A DNA stretch of 11,546 nt. It comes from Actinomycetota bacterium. Its GTDB lineage: Bacteria; Actinomycetota; UBA4738; HRBIN12. The DNA is taken from assembly GCA_005883885.1 (NCBI GenBank), contig VAYF01000123.1, forward strand, positions 1 to 11,546. Reading direction: 5' to 3'. The notes beneath the pieces are model-generated. The model saw only the letters and a program-made list of their open reading frames with translations, was not told the DNA's origin and ran no database searches. Position numbers and translations under genes: made by a program. Each line of letters starts with the position of its first letter. Position 1 is the first letter of the stretch. Of this stretch, positions 1-6,873 are shown in pieces.

Positions 1-166
1 TCCACAGGAGGCCGAGCCCGAAGGCCGCACCGACCTGCGAGTACGTTCCGATGCCCGACGGATCGTCGTCGGCCGCGCCCGTTACGAAGGCGGGGCCCAG
101 CCGCGAGAAGTATCCGAACCCGCGGATCCGTCCGCGACGCCCAGGATCCCTGGTTCGGACGGCCAT
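1..166 (-). CDS. NRAMP-family divalent metal transporter, N-terminal fragment (runs off left edge)
   Basis: Only the first 55 codons are in the window. Translated from ATG at 166, residues 20-46 read as the first conserved NRAMP block: a Leu-Gly-Pro start, then VTGAADDDPSGIGTYSQ. In the family this is transmembrane helix 1, whose Asp-Pro-Ser-Gly turn supplies metal ligands (the DPSG motif is residues 35-38 here). Family members are proton-coupled importers of Mn2+ or Fe2+ in the inner membrane; which metal this one carries cannot be told from the fragment. The start is chosen because the hydrophilic, Arg-rich head is short, as usual, and a TACGCT -10 element lies 6 nt upstream with no Shine-Dalgarno. 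The gene lies 52 nt downstream of the protease stop and appears to have its own promoter. Confidence 0.85.
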   Translation of the reverse strand, partial: MAVRTRDPGRRGRIRGFGYFSRLGPAFVTGAADDDPSGIGTYSQVGAAFGLGLLW

Positions 167-172
167 AGACGA

Positions 173-178
173 AGCGTA
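173..178 (-). promoter_or_regulatory. -10 element TACGCT for the NRAMP gene
   Basis: On the minus strand TACGCT is followed by TCG and ends 6 nt before the ATG at 166. With a usual -10 to start distance of 6-8 nt, transcription would begin at the start codon, giving a leaderless mRNA. The same element recurs at eight other starts in the window. No convincing -35 is seen. Confidence 0.55.
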
Positions 179-218
179 CGCCCGAACCGGGATGCGGCTG
201 CGATGCGCCGGCGTGAGG

Positions 219-2305
219 TTACGGTTCGATGAGCGTGATCTTCGTGCCGTTGCTGTCGCCGTCCGGATCGTGGTTGTCGGACGGCTTGTAAGCGCCCACG
301 GCCGACACGACCTTCGTGACGGTGAACACGATCGAGAGCTTCGACTTCGCGAGCTTCCGACCGATCCGGCAGAGACCGCTCGCGTTGGTCGTGCAGGTGC
401 TCGTGGTGCCGTTCGGCCACTTCCCGGTCACGACGGCGCCGGCGACGACGGTCTGATCGTGGTCCTCGACCAGGATCCGCACCTGTGCGCGCCATCCGGC
501 GGCCAACAGCGCGCTGGTGTCGTCCAGATCGCCGATGTGCACGGTGGGTGATGGGGGAGGAGGCGGCGAGGTCCCGACGGGTCCATGGAACAGGTCGATC
601 GAGAACGAACCGCCCTTTCCGAGGTTCGGGTCACCCGCGTACGGCGTGACGCGGATCGTGTACGTGCCGGCGAGCGTGGGGATGGCATGCAACGTTTCCT
701 GACGGCCCGCGCTGCATTCGTTGCCGGCCGCGCAGATGCTCTCCGTCACGAGGAATCCGTTCGGGTCGAAGAGCTGTGCGTCGAGGTCCGGGCTCCACTC
801 GTAGAGGAGGCAACCCAGAGGTCCGAGGTCGAGGGTGCAGATGGGTGCCCCGTTCAGCGTGATCGTCGCGGCGATCGGCACCCCGAGGTCCCCGGCGGTC
901 AGGGTGAACGTGGTGTTCGACACCGACGAGTCGGCGACCGTGGCGCTGATGTGTTGGTGGGCGGGGAACGGTGTCTGCCCCGAGCCGCCTGCGGCAGCGG
1001 CCACCGCCGCGTATCCGTCGAGCAGACCGGATCCCCACTCGTTGTCCTTCCCGGCAGGACCCATGTCGAGTGCGGTGTTCGCGAGGTCGTTCCGGACGTT
1101 CGTCTGCGTCCACGCCGGCTGCTTCTGTCGGAGCAGGGCCGCGACGCCCGACACGTAGGGGGTCGCCATCGACGTCCCGCTCTCCGTGACGTAGTCCGAC
1201 GCCGAGCCGGCGAGCGCCGCGCCGATATTCACGCCGGGGGCGACGATGTCGGGCTTCACCCTGTTGTCCAGGGTCGGTCCACGGCTCGAGAACCACGCGA
1301 GGAAGGGGCCCTGGGCGCCGTACTGCGGAACGGTCGAGGACCAATCCGCCGTCGCGCCGACCGTCAGCGCTTGCACGGCCGAGCCGGGCGAGGTGATCGT
1401 CCCAGGAAGGTCGCCGCCGTTCCCCGCGGCCGCGACGACGATCTTCCCCTTGGTAACGACCGCGGCGTCCACCGCTTGCGACAGCGCGTCCAGGCCGTCC
1501 GAGGGCACGTCCGATCCCAGGCTGAGCGAGATCACGTCGACGCTCGGCCGACTTGCGCACCACTGGATCCCGAGGACGCCGAGCGAGTCGTCGCCCGAAC
1601 CGGTGGCATCGAGGACCTTCGCGGCAGAGAGGTCTGCGCAGGCGCGACGCCTTTCATCAGGCCGGCGATGGGACCCGGACCGACCCCGTCGCCAACCGCG
1701 ATCGACGCGACGTGCGTGCCGTGGCCCTGGTCGTCGTACGGGGTGGGTCTGCCGTTGACGTCGTCGACCCAGGGGATCGGCGGCTTCGAGTCGAGCTGCT
1801 CATGGTTCGGGTCGACGCCGGTGTCGACCACACAGGCCTCCGTGCCGGCCCCGGTCGCCGAGAGGTTGCTCTGCGCTGCCGTCGCGCCGAAGTCACGGTT
1901 CGCGGCGTCATCGAGCGCGTGGATCGCGAAGTTCTCCTCCACGCGGACGACGCCCGGCCGATGCGCCATCGAGCGGACCTGTCCGGGTGTCAGGTGGGCC
2001 GCGAACCCGGGGATCAACGAGAACGACGTGTCCACGTGTCCGAGAGCCCGGCGAGCACCTCGCATCGCGCCGCCGGTGGCGAAGGTGGCGACGACGTCGA
2101 TCCGGTGCGTGGGGCTCGCGTGCGTCAGCTCCGCATCGAGCCCGTCCGAGAGATGGTCATGGTTCCGATCGGCGAGGGCGTGCCCATGGTTCGATGCATG
2201 GTGGGAAGCGTGAGGGGCCGCGGACGCCGGCGCCCCGATCGGGACGGCGAGCATCCCCACGGTCACGAGCAACGCAAGACCGCGCCGCTTCACCCTGTTC
2301 TGCAT
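219..2305 (-). pseudogene. Secreted subtilisin-like (S8) serine protease, split by a one-base frameshift
   Basis: Residues 1-30 from ATG 2305 form a signal peptide: a basic RVKRR head, a hydrophobic core and an ASA-A cleavage site. A propeptide follows, roughly 65-130. The S8 catalytic domain has Asp161 (VVDTGVD) and His195 (GHGTHVA). After GVAP (residue 222) the frame is lost. Reading resumes in another frame with ADLSAAKVLD, then the oxyanion Asn (AAAGNGG) and the catalytic Ser (ESGTSMATP). Downstream are a PPC-like beta domain with several Cys, a Pro-rich linker (PPPPPSP) and a C-terminal Ig-like domain ending in an Asp-rich NHDPDGDSNGT. Restoring one base gives about 695 residues. As written, the upstream piece ends at 1532 and the downstream piece opens below 1640. 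Every catalytic residue survives, so the lesion is recent or a sequencing error. GAGGGG about 10 nt upstream supports the start. Confidence 0.88.
1637..1642 (-). other. Frameshift site in the protease (one base missing)
   Basis: On the minus strand the sequence reads GTCGCGCCT then GCAGACCTC. Family members read GVAPGADL at this point (the loop after the catalytic His region). One extra G after CCT gives exactly Gly-Ala-Asp-Leu and joins the two halves in a single frame. The 34 codons between here and 1536 are well-formed coding sequence in the downstream frame (LSAAKVLD, then LGVLGIQWC), so the break is a single-base deletion and not a junction between two genes. Confidence 0.85.
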
Positions 2306-2340
2306 GGATCCGAGCCCCTCGGGACGAAAGAGGCTCCAGT

Positions 2341-2420
2341 GTCCCCCGACCGGTCGAGGCAGCGCAATCCGTCGATGGTCGCGGTCACCGATCGCGCCCG
2401 AGGGGCGCCGATCGGGGGAC
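2341..2420 (-). promoter_or_regulatory. Foldable leader upstream of the protease
   Basis: Arms at 2408-2420 and 2341-2353 form a 13-bp stem in the minus-strand RNA, with one G-U pair. They enclose about 54 nt that itself holds a 6-bp hairpin with a 3-nt loop (GCGCCC-CTC-GGGCGC) and a possible second hairpin (TCGGTG with CATCGA, one wobble). The whole element ends about 35 nt before the protease ATG. It does not match any riboswitch consensus I can recall. It could be a cis-acting RNA, a terminator or processing signal between dodecin and the protease, or an operator. Confidence 0.4.
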
Positions 2421-2423
2421 ATC

Positions 2424-2448
2424 GCCTCGGCCGTTTCTGGCCGAAGGC
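2424..2448 (-). terminator. Hairpin across the dodecin stop codon
   Basis: In the minus-strand RNA, GCCTTCGGCC and GGCCGAGGC pair around a six-base loop (AGAAAC), with one bulged base. The first stem base is the last base of the dodecin stop codon. No U-run follows, so if it terminates transcription it is not a classical intrinsic terminator; it may protect the 3' end instead. Confidence 0.4.
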
Positions 2449-2663
2449 TAGTTGCCGTGCTCGTACTTGAACGAGATGGCGACCCTGGCCCGGTAGTGCG
2501 TCACGTGCCCGTCATCGATCGTGACGTCCAGCTTGACGACCTCGCCGATCCGGAGATCCCGGAGCGTGGCGGCTGCGGTCTCCACGGCGTGCTTCGCGGC
2601 GTCCTCCCACGACTCGGTGCTCGTCCCGATCACCTCGGTGACCCGGTAGATGCTCTCGCTCAT
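2448..2663 (-). CDS. Dodecin family flavin-binding protein
   Basis: A 71-residue protein matching dodecin over its whole length. The N-terminal strand YRVTEVIGTSTESWEDA carries Trp20, which in the family stacks on the flavin ring. A single helix follows (AAKHAVETAAATLRDL), then two strands ending in YRARVAISFKYE. Dodecins form hollow dodecamers that store or buffer riboflavin, FMN or FAD in the cytoplasm, and some bind CoA. The start at 2663 is supported by GGAGGG about 6 nt before the ATG; a longer reading upstream has no dodecin similarity. It diverges from the haemoglobin gene with 69 bp between the start codons. The protease follows on the same strand 142 nt downstream. I see no clear -10 element for it, unlike its divergent neighbour. 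Confidence 0.92.
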   Translation of the reverse strand: MSESIYRVTEVIGTSTESWEDAAKHAVETAAATLRDLRIGEVVKLDVTIDDGHVTHYRARVAISFKYEHGN

Positions 2664-2720
2664 GGCACCCTCCCTCGACGACGAAGGCTCATCCTCGCAT
2701 GAGTGCGCCGCGGACGTCCG

Positions 2721-2726
2721 TACACT
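2721..2726 (+). promoter_or_regulatory. -10 element TACACT for the truncated haemoglobin gene
   Basis: TACACT followed by CG ends 6 nt before the ATG at 2733. No Shine-Dalgarno lies between them, so a leaderless transcript is expected. Confidence 0.55.
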
Positions 2727-2732
2727 CGATCC

Positions 2733-3119
2733 ATGTCCGCCCCGACGACGACCGTGTACGAACGCGTGGGCGGGTTGCCTTTCTTCGAGCGCCTCGTCGA
2801 CCGGTTCTACGAGGGCGTCGAGGGCGATCCGGTGTTGCTGCGCCTGTACCCCCATCCGGAGGACCTCGCGCCTGCCCGGCGGCACCTCTCGCTGTTCCTC
2901 GCGCAGTACTGGGGCGGGCCGACGACCTACTCCGACGAGCGAGGGCACCCGAGGCTCCGGATGCGTCACGCCCCGTTCGCGATCGGTCCTGAGGAGCGAG
3001 ACCACTGGCTCGGCCACATGCGAGCGGCGGTCGCGTCGCTGGAGCCGGAGCCGGACATCCGACGCGCGCTCGAGGGGTACCTCGAGACGGCCGCCGAGTC
3101 GATGCGGAACCGCTTCTGA
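2733..3119 (+). CDS. glbO: Group II truncated haemoglobin (GlbO/trHbO type)
   Basis: A 128-residue globin close to the usual length of group II truncated haemoglobins. Family hallmarks visible are the start YERVGGLPFFERLVDRFY, with aromatic B-helix Phe25-Tyr26; LYPHPEDL in the CD region; the E-helix stretch FLAQYWGGPTTYS; the near-invariant GHPRLRMRHAPFAI containing the proximal haem ligand His79; and Trp92, matching the conserved G8 Trp. These proteins bind O2 tightly and are linked to oxygen or nitric oxide chemistry and peroxide reactions in the cytoplasm; the precise role here is not known. ATG 2733 was chosen over an in-frame ATG 30 nt upstream because it gives the family N-terminus and sits 6 nt after a -10 element. 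The stop lies 2 nt from the convergent pirin stop. Confidence 0.95.
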   Translation: MSAPTTTVYERVGGLPFFERLVDRFYEGVEGDPVLLRLYPHPEDLAPARRHLSLFLAQYWGGPTTYSDERGHPRLRMRHAPFAIGPEERDHWLGHMRAAVASLEPEPDIRRALEGYLETAAESMRNRF

Positions 3120-3121
3120 GA

Positions 3122-4084
3122 TCAGGTCCTGCTGAGCCCCGGAGGGATCGAGCCCATCCTGCCGGCCTGGTAGTCCTCGATCGCCTCGATGATCTCTTCC
3201 TTCGTGTTCATCACGAAGGGGCCGTACCACGAGACCTGCTCCCGGATCGGGAGGCCACCGAGCAGCAATACCTCCAGTCCGGCGAGGTCCTTCTCGCCCT
3301 GCGACCGGTCCGACCCGAGCTCGATCGCGGCACCGCTTCCGAACACGGCGAGCTGACCCTCGTGGATCGCCCGACGCTCGGCTCCGACGCTTCCACGGCC
3401 GGAGAGCACGTAGGCGAGGGCGTTGAACTCGGGACGCCATCTCGTCCGTAGTCGAGCGCCGGGCGCCAGGGTCGCATGCGCGTAGGTGATCGGCGTCCGT
3501 GTCACTCCGGGCCCGCTCATGCCGCCGAGGTCGCCGGCGATCAGCCGGACGACCGCGCCGGCGTCCTCGGACGTCACGAGCCCGACCTGCGTCGGTTCGA
3601 GGTCCTGATAGGCCGGGGGCGTCCACTTCTCCGCCGCGGGGAGGTTCACCCACAGCTGGACGCCGTGGAAGAGTCCGCCGCCCTGCAGCAGGTCCTCCGT
3701 CGGCATCTCGCTATGGACGACGCCGGAGCCGGCGGTCATCCACTGGGTGGCGCCGTCGGTGATGATCCCACCCCCGCCGTAGGAGTCACGGTGACGGATC
3801 TTGCCGTCCATCATGTAGGTCACGGTTTCGAAGCCTCGGTGGGGATGGTCGGGCGCTCCCTTGGCCTCGCCGGGCGCGTACTCCACCGCTCCCATGTGAT
3901 CGAGCATCAGGAACGGGTCGGCGATGCTGAGGTCGATGCCTGCGGTCGCCCGCCGGACCTTGAACCCCTCACCTTCGAGGAACGACGGCGCGTCGACGAC
4001 GTCGAGGACCGGGCGGGCGGGCTCGCTCTCCGCAGGATCGACGCGCGGAAGGATCGTCGTGTCGGCGGGCGTCAGTGCGGGCAT
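3122..4084 (-). CDS. Pirin family protein
   Basis: A 320-residue bicupin. Metal ligands of the family are present: His80 and His82 in DHPHRGFETVTY, and His124 and Glu126 in GSGVVHSEMP. The second cupin starts near residue 190, and the C-terminal VSWYGPFVMNTKEEI motif is typical of bacterial pirins. Pirins bind Fe2+ or another divalent metal. Some show quercetin 2,3-dioxygenase activity and others act as regulators, so the substrate cannot be assigned. CGGAGG about 10 nt before the ATG at 4084 supports the start. It is the last gene of a four-gene minus-strand run, 70 nt after the small membrane protein, and that gap holds a GGCCC-TGC-GGGCC hairpin (4120-4132). It could be co-transcribed or have its own promoter, although no TANNNT element is evident near the start. 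Confidence 0.93.
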   Translation of the reverse strand: MPALTPADTTILPRVDPAESEPARPVLDVVDAPSFLEGEGFKVRRATAGIDLSIADPFLMLDHMGAVEYAPGEAKGAPDHPHRGFETVTYMMDGKIRHRDSYGGGGIITDGATQWMTAGSGVVHSEMPTEDLLQGGGLFHGVQLWVNLPAAEKWTPPAYQDLEPTQVGLVTSEDAGAVVRLIAGDLGGMSGPGVTRTPITYAHATLAPGARLRTRWRPEFNALAYVLSGRGSVGAERRAIHEGQLAVFGSGAAIELGSDRSQGEKDLAGLEVLLLGGLPIREQVSWYGPFVMNTKEEIIEAIEDYQAGRMGSIPPGLSRT

Positions 4085-4119
4085 CGCGGAGCCTCCGTTC
4101 GGTCTGTGACCCGCGGAAC

Positions 4120-4132
4120 GGCCCGCAGGGCC
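4120..4132 (-). repeat. Short hairpin between the membrane-protein and pirin genes
   Basis: A 5-bp perfect stem with a 3-nt loop (GGCCC-TGC-GGGCC on the minus strand), 22 nt past the membrane-protein stop. It could act as a weak attenuator within the operon. At this GC content such short stems also arise by chance. Confidence 0.25.
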
Positions 4133-4154
4133 TTTCGTATTCCCGTCAGGTGCC

Positions 4155-4436
4155 TCATGTGCGTCTGCCGCGGGCGCCGCCGCCGATGAGCCCGATGTCG
4201 ATCAGCACGCCGACGACGATCACCAGCGTGCCGGCCGCGGTGATCGATCCGCTCGCGGTCGATAGGTCGTTGCGTGCAACCGCGTAAGCCAGCGTCGTGG
4301 TCGGCGCGACGAAGAAGCCGAGGGTCGGCCAGAACCAACCCCCATACGCGGTGGCCAGGTAGTGGGTGAAGAGCCACAGCACGAAGACCACGAACCGCGG
4401 CGTGATGAGCGCCATGATGGCGAACAGGCAGCCCAT
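4155..4436 (-). CDS. Small conserved-looking membrane protein, function unknown
   Basis: 93 residues with three hydrophobic segments, at about 4-21 (FAIMALITPRFVVFVLWL), 35-53 (WFWPTLGFFVAPTTTLAYA) and 65-85 (ITAAGTLVIVVGVLIDIGLI), and an Arg-rich tail (GARGRRT). I do not recognise a named domain. The PRFV-VLWLFT and WPTLGFF-PTTTLAYA pattern, with Pro residues between aromatic blocks, looks like a real conserved protein. The start is well supported: GAGGAGGT ends 5 nt before the ATG, and the SURF1 stop codon directly abuts it (positions 4437-4439). The coupling to a SURF1-like gene suggests, by inference only, a link to the respiratory membrane or to cytochrome oxidase assembly. Confidence 0.8.
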   Translation of the reverse strand: MGCLFAIMALITPRFVVFVLWLFTHYLATAYGGWFWPTLGFFVAPTTTLAYAVARNDLSTASGSITAAGTLVIVVGVLIDIGLIGGGARGRRT

Positions 4437-5195
4437 TCAAACCTCCTCTCCTCGGGGGGGCGCGACCGCCGCGACTTCGTCGCGGCGGTCGCGCCGCAGT
4501 AGGACGACGTACCCGACGATCGCGATCGTCGCGAACGAGAACCATTGAAGTGCGTACGACAGGTGGGGTCCGTTCGTTATCGGTGGGAACGGCGGCAGCT
4601 CCGGCAGCGCACCCTGCTGCGATGGGCGTTGGGTCTGCAGGAGCAGGTAGACGGGCACGATCGGATACGGGAGCTGCGCTCCGATCTGTCCCAGGTCGAC
4701 CTTCGTGATCCGCTGCACGGGTGACGGCGTCCCCGTTGGCGCCGCGACCGCGTCCGGCGGGAACAGGACCCCCTCGACGGTGGCCGTCCCCGTCGGCGCC
4801 GCCGCGCCGCCGGTGACTGGGGCGTCTTGGTCCAGGGGGATCCAGCCGCGATCCACCACCAGGCCCGTCCCGTCGGCCATTCGGAGCGGCGTCAACACCT
4901 GGTCCCCTGGCTCACCCTCGGCCGACGATCTCCCGTACAGGAGCACCTCGTGCGCCGGGTCGTAGGTCCCGGTTGCGAGGGTGGAGCGGAAGCGGAGCGA
5001 CGTGGGGTCGCTCGTTCCGGCGAGCAGGACCGGCAATGGGCGAGGAGCCGCGGCTTGCGCGGCAGCGATCCCGGCGTTCGCTGCCTTCCGACCGCGGAGG
5101 CGGTCGAGCTGCCAGAAGCCCAAGCGGATGCAGGTGAGAACGATGACGACGGTGACGGCGGTCAGCACGATCGTTCGGAGACGAGGCGGCTGCAC
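4437..5195 (-). CDS. SURF1 family protein (cytochrome oxidase biogenesis)
   Basis: 252 residues with SURF1 architecture: a transmembrane helix near the N-terminus (about 8-26), a large external domain and a second transmembrane helix (about 217-235). Signature motifs are LGFWQLDRLRGRKA (25-38), VDRGWIP (114-120) and GPHLSYALQWFSFA (209-222). SURF1 proteins help insert haem a during assembly of aa3-type oxidase in the membrane. No other oxidase gene is in the window. The external domain contains an Ala/Pro/Thr-rich stretch (about 128-158) that looks like a flexible insert. The start is GTG at 5195, 2 nt after the SDR stop, with AAGGGG upstream; in the family little sequence precedes the first helix. 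It is the second gene of the SDR to pirin run. Confidence 0.92.
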   Translation of the reverse strand: MQPPRLRTIVLTAVTVVIVLTCIRLGFWQLDRLRGRKAANAGIAAAQAAAPRPLPVLLAGTSDPTSLRFRSTLATGTYDPAHEVLLYGRSSAEGEPGDQVLTPLRMADGTGLVVDRGWIPLDQDAPVTGGAAAPTGTATVEGVLFPPDAVAAPTGTPSPVQRITKVDLGQIGAQLPYPIVPVYLLLQTQRPSQQGALPELPPFPPITNGPHLSYALQWFSFATIAIVGYVVLLRRDRRDEVAAVAPPRGEEV

Positions 5196-5197
5196 GC

Positions 5198-5977
5198 TCA
5201 GGTCCCCTTGGTCTCTTGGATGGTGTTGCCGCCGTCGACCACGATGAGCGCGCCGGTCACGTAGCTCGCGCGTTCGCTCGCGAGGAAGGCGATCACCTCG
5301 GCGACCTCTTCAGGCGTTCCGGAGCGACCGACGGGTGTGTGTACCCCTGCGGCGGCCTCCTCGGGGAGCTGAGACCCCGTGGCGATCCACCCGGGAGCGA
5401 CGGAGTTCACCGTGACGCCCGTATGGCCAACCTCGAGCGCGACGGTTCGCATCAACCCATCCATGCCGGCCTTGGCCGCCGCGTAACCGGCCGAACCGAG
5501 GTTCGTCGCGACCGATCCCGTGACGGAAGAGACCATCACCACGCGGCCCCAGCCGCGTTGGACCATCCCGGGGACCGCGGCCCGCGTGACCGCGTAGGCG
5601 GTGTCGAGATTGAGCCGCAGGTCGAGGTCCCAGTCCGCATCGGAAAGATCGAGGAACGGCCCTCCAGGCTGTCCATCCATCCCGACGTGCACCATGCCCG
5701 CGTTGTTGACCAGAACGTCGATCCGGCCGAAGGCCTCGACCACCGCATCGACCATCTCACGCACCTGTGCGCGGTCCGTGAGGTCGGCGATGAATCCGGC
5801 GGCTCGCATGTGGCCGCCGTGCAGCTCCGCCGCCCGATCATGGATACGGTCCGTGGTCGAACACAGCGCGACGGCGGCTCCCTCCCGCCCGAGGATCTTC
5901 GCCGTCGCGAACCCGATCCCGGTGGGGGAGCCGGCTCCGGTGACGAGCGCCACCCTGTCCGCGAGCTCGGCGTCCAT
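5198..5977 (-). CDS. SDR-family NAD(P)-dependent oxidoreductase (FabG-like)
   Basis: A 259-residue classical short-chain dehydrogenase. The cofactor-binding glycine motif is TGAGSPTGIG (residues 13-22), followed by NNAG (91-94), the catalytic Ser in VSSVTG (150-151), Tyr165 and Lys169 in YAAAK, and NSVAPGWIAT (191-200). The C-terminal YVTGALIVVDGG is typical of FabG-like enzymes. Substrate is not predictable; FabG homologues reduce 3-oxoacyl thioesters, but many reduce other carbonyls. ATG 5977 is preferred over the upstream in-frame ATG at 6010. It gives the normal short head before the first strand, and a TACGCT -10 element lies 9 nt upstream, inside the extra 11 codons of the longer version. 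It is the first gene of the minus-strand run with SURF1, the small membrane protein and pirin. Confidence 0.93.
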   Translation of the reverse strand: MDAELADRVALVTGAGSPTGIGFATAKILGREGAAVALCSTTDRIHDRAAELHGGHMRAAGFIADLTDRAQVREMVDAVVEAFGRIDVLVNNAGMVHVGMDGQPGGPFLDLSDADWDLDLRLNLDTAYAVTRAAVPGMVQRGWGRVVMVSSVTGSVATNLGSAGYAAAKAGMDGLMRTVALEVGHTGVTVNSVAPGWIATGSQLPEEAAAGVHTPVGRSGTPEEVAEVIAFLASERASYVTGALIVVDGGNTIQETKGT

Positions 5978-5986
5978 AGGGGCCGA

Positions 5987-5992
5987 AGCGTA
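5987..5992 (-). promoter_or_regulatory. -10 element TACGCT for the SDR operon
   Basis: TACGCT then TCG on the minus strand, 9 nt before ATG 5977 with no Shine-Dalgarno, so the leader would be zero to three bases. On the plus strand the overlapping bases 5991-5996 read TACCGT, the same -10 sequence as the RNase P RNA gene. Confidence 0.55.
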
Positions 5993-6150
5993 CCGTCCGA
6001 CTCGAGCCACAGCTCAACCCGCCTGCGATCGAGCCGATGGTGAACGCAAGACGGCGCGGCGGGGCCGTCGCCCCCGAGCGGATCGCGACGGCCCGCCACG
6101 ACGGCCGCGCTCGCCGGCCGCGTCGCCCCTTCGTATCGGCTTGCATCGGC

Positions 6151-6156
6151 TAGGCT
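6151..6156 (+). promoter_or_regulatory. -10 element TAGGCT for the zinc-ribbon gene
   Basis: TAGGCT followed by CCG ends 9 nt before the ATG at 6166, with no Shine-Dalgarno in between. It is a variant of the recurring element, with G at the third position. The rest of the 188-bp gap back to the SDR start holds the SDR promoter and nothing else I recognise. Confidence 0.45.
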
Positions 6157-6165
6157 CCGCAGCCG

Positions 6166-6873
6166 ATGGTGGCACCTTCCCGATTGCTCGACCTGCAAGC
6201 GATCGATACGGCGATCGATCGGCTCGATGCACGCAAGCGGGCACTCGAGGGCGAGGGAGAGCTCGCGGCGGCGCGCGCCCAGGCGGAGCTCGCCGAGCGA
6301 GAGCTCGGCGAGCTCCGCCTCGCGATCGACACGTTCGATCGCGACGGCGCCAAGCTCGAACACGAGATCGATTCGCTCACCCGCAAGGCTGCCGACGAGG
6401 AGAGCCGTCTCTACGGCGGGGCGGTCGCGAACGCGAAAGAGCTCGGATCGATCCAACACGAGGTGGACAACCTCAAGAAGCGGAAGTCCGAGCGTGAGGA
6501 CGAGCTGCTGGTCGTCCTCCAGCGACACGAGGACGTCGAGCGACGGGCGAAGGAAGCGGAAGAGCACGCGACCGAGTTGCGGATCGCCGCCGACCAGGTC
6601 GCGGCGGACACGGCGCGCGAACTGGACGCGGTGAGCGCGGAGCTGGTGACCCGCCGCGACGAGCGTGCCCGGCTGGCGGCCGGGATCGACCCGGAGATCC
6701 TGGAGCTCTACGAGGATCTGCGCCCCCAGAAGAAGGGCGTGGCGGCGGTTACGCTCGTCGACGGGGTGTGCCAGGGATGTCACGAGAAGCTCTCGTCGGT
6801 GGAGCTCGACCGTGTCAAGCGGACGGACGGGGTCGCCCGCTGCGAGTACTGCCGACGGATCCTCGTCCTGTGA
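6166..6873 (+). CDS. Coiled-coil C4 zinc-ribbon protein (DUF164/zf-RING_7 type)
   Basis: 235 residues. Residues about 8-172 are a charged, Ala/Glu/Leu-rich helix with almost no Pro or Gly, a long antiparallel coiled coil. A short link (IDPEILELYEDLRPQKKG) leads to a C-terminal zinc ribbon with Cys202-x2-Cys205 (VCQGCH) and Cys226-x2-Cys229 (CEYC). This is the architecture of the bacterial DUF164 family. The biochemical role is not settled; the ribbon may bind nucleic acid. The gene overlaps the RNase HI start by 4 nt (GTGA), so the two are translationally coupled. The same pairing occurs in mycobacteria as I recall (Rv2229c with Rv2228c), which points to a shared nucleic-acid role by inference. 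Confidence 0.92.
   Translation: MVAPSRLLDLQAIDTAIDRLDARKRALEGEGELAAARAQAELAERELGELRLAIDTFDRDGAKLEHEIDSLTRKAADEESRLYGGAVANAKELGSIQHEVDNLKKRKSEREDELLVVLQRHEDVERRAKEAEEHATELRIAADQVAADTARELDAVSAELVTRRDERARLAAGIDPEILELYEDLRPQKKGVAAVTLVDGVCQGCHEKLSSVELDRVKRTDGVARCEYCRRILVL

Noticed and set aside
585..2213. Plus-strand open frame of 542 codons opposite the protease
   Set aside because: It is an Arg/Gly-rich antisense shadow, common at this GC content. The minus strand carries clear S8 motifs across the same bases.
2306..2420. c-di-GMP or c-di-AMP riboswitch in the protease leader
   Set aside because: GGGACGAAAGAGGC on the plus strand recalls part of a GEMM element, but it is on the wrong strand and the other conserved blocks are absent; the conserved c-di-AMP blocks are also missing.
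2448..3653. 401-codon minus-strand frame ending in the dodecin sequence
   Set aside because: Only the last 71 codons match a family. The upstream part overlaps glbO and the end of pirin in other frames, and a good Shine-Dalgarno sits before the internal ATG at 2663.
6231..6330. Repeated GAGCTCG/GCGAGCTC-like strings in the zinc-ribbon gene
   Set aside because: They are coding repeats from Glu-Leu-rich coiled-coil codons, not a separate repeat element.
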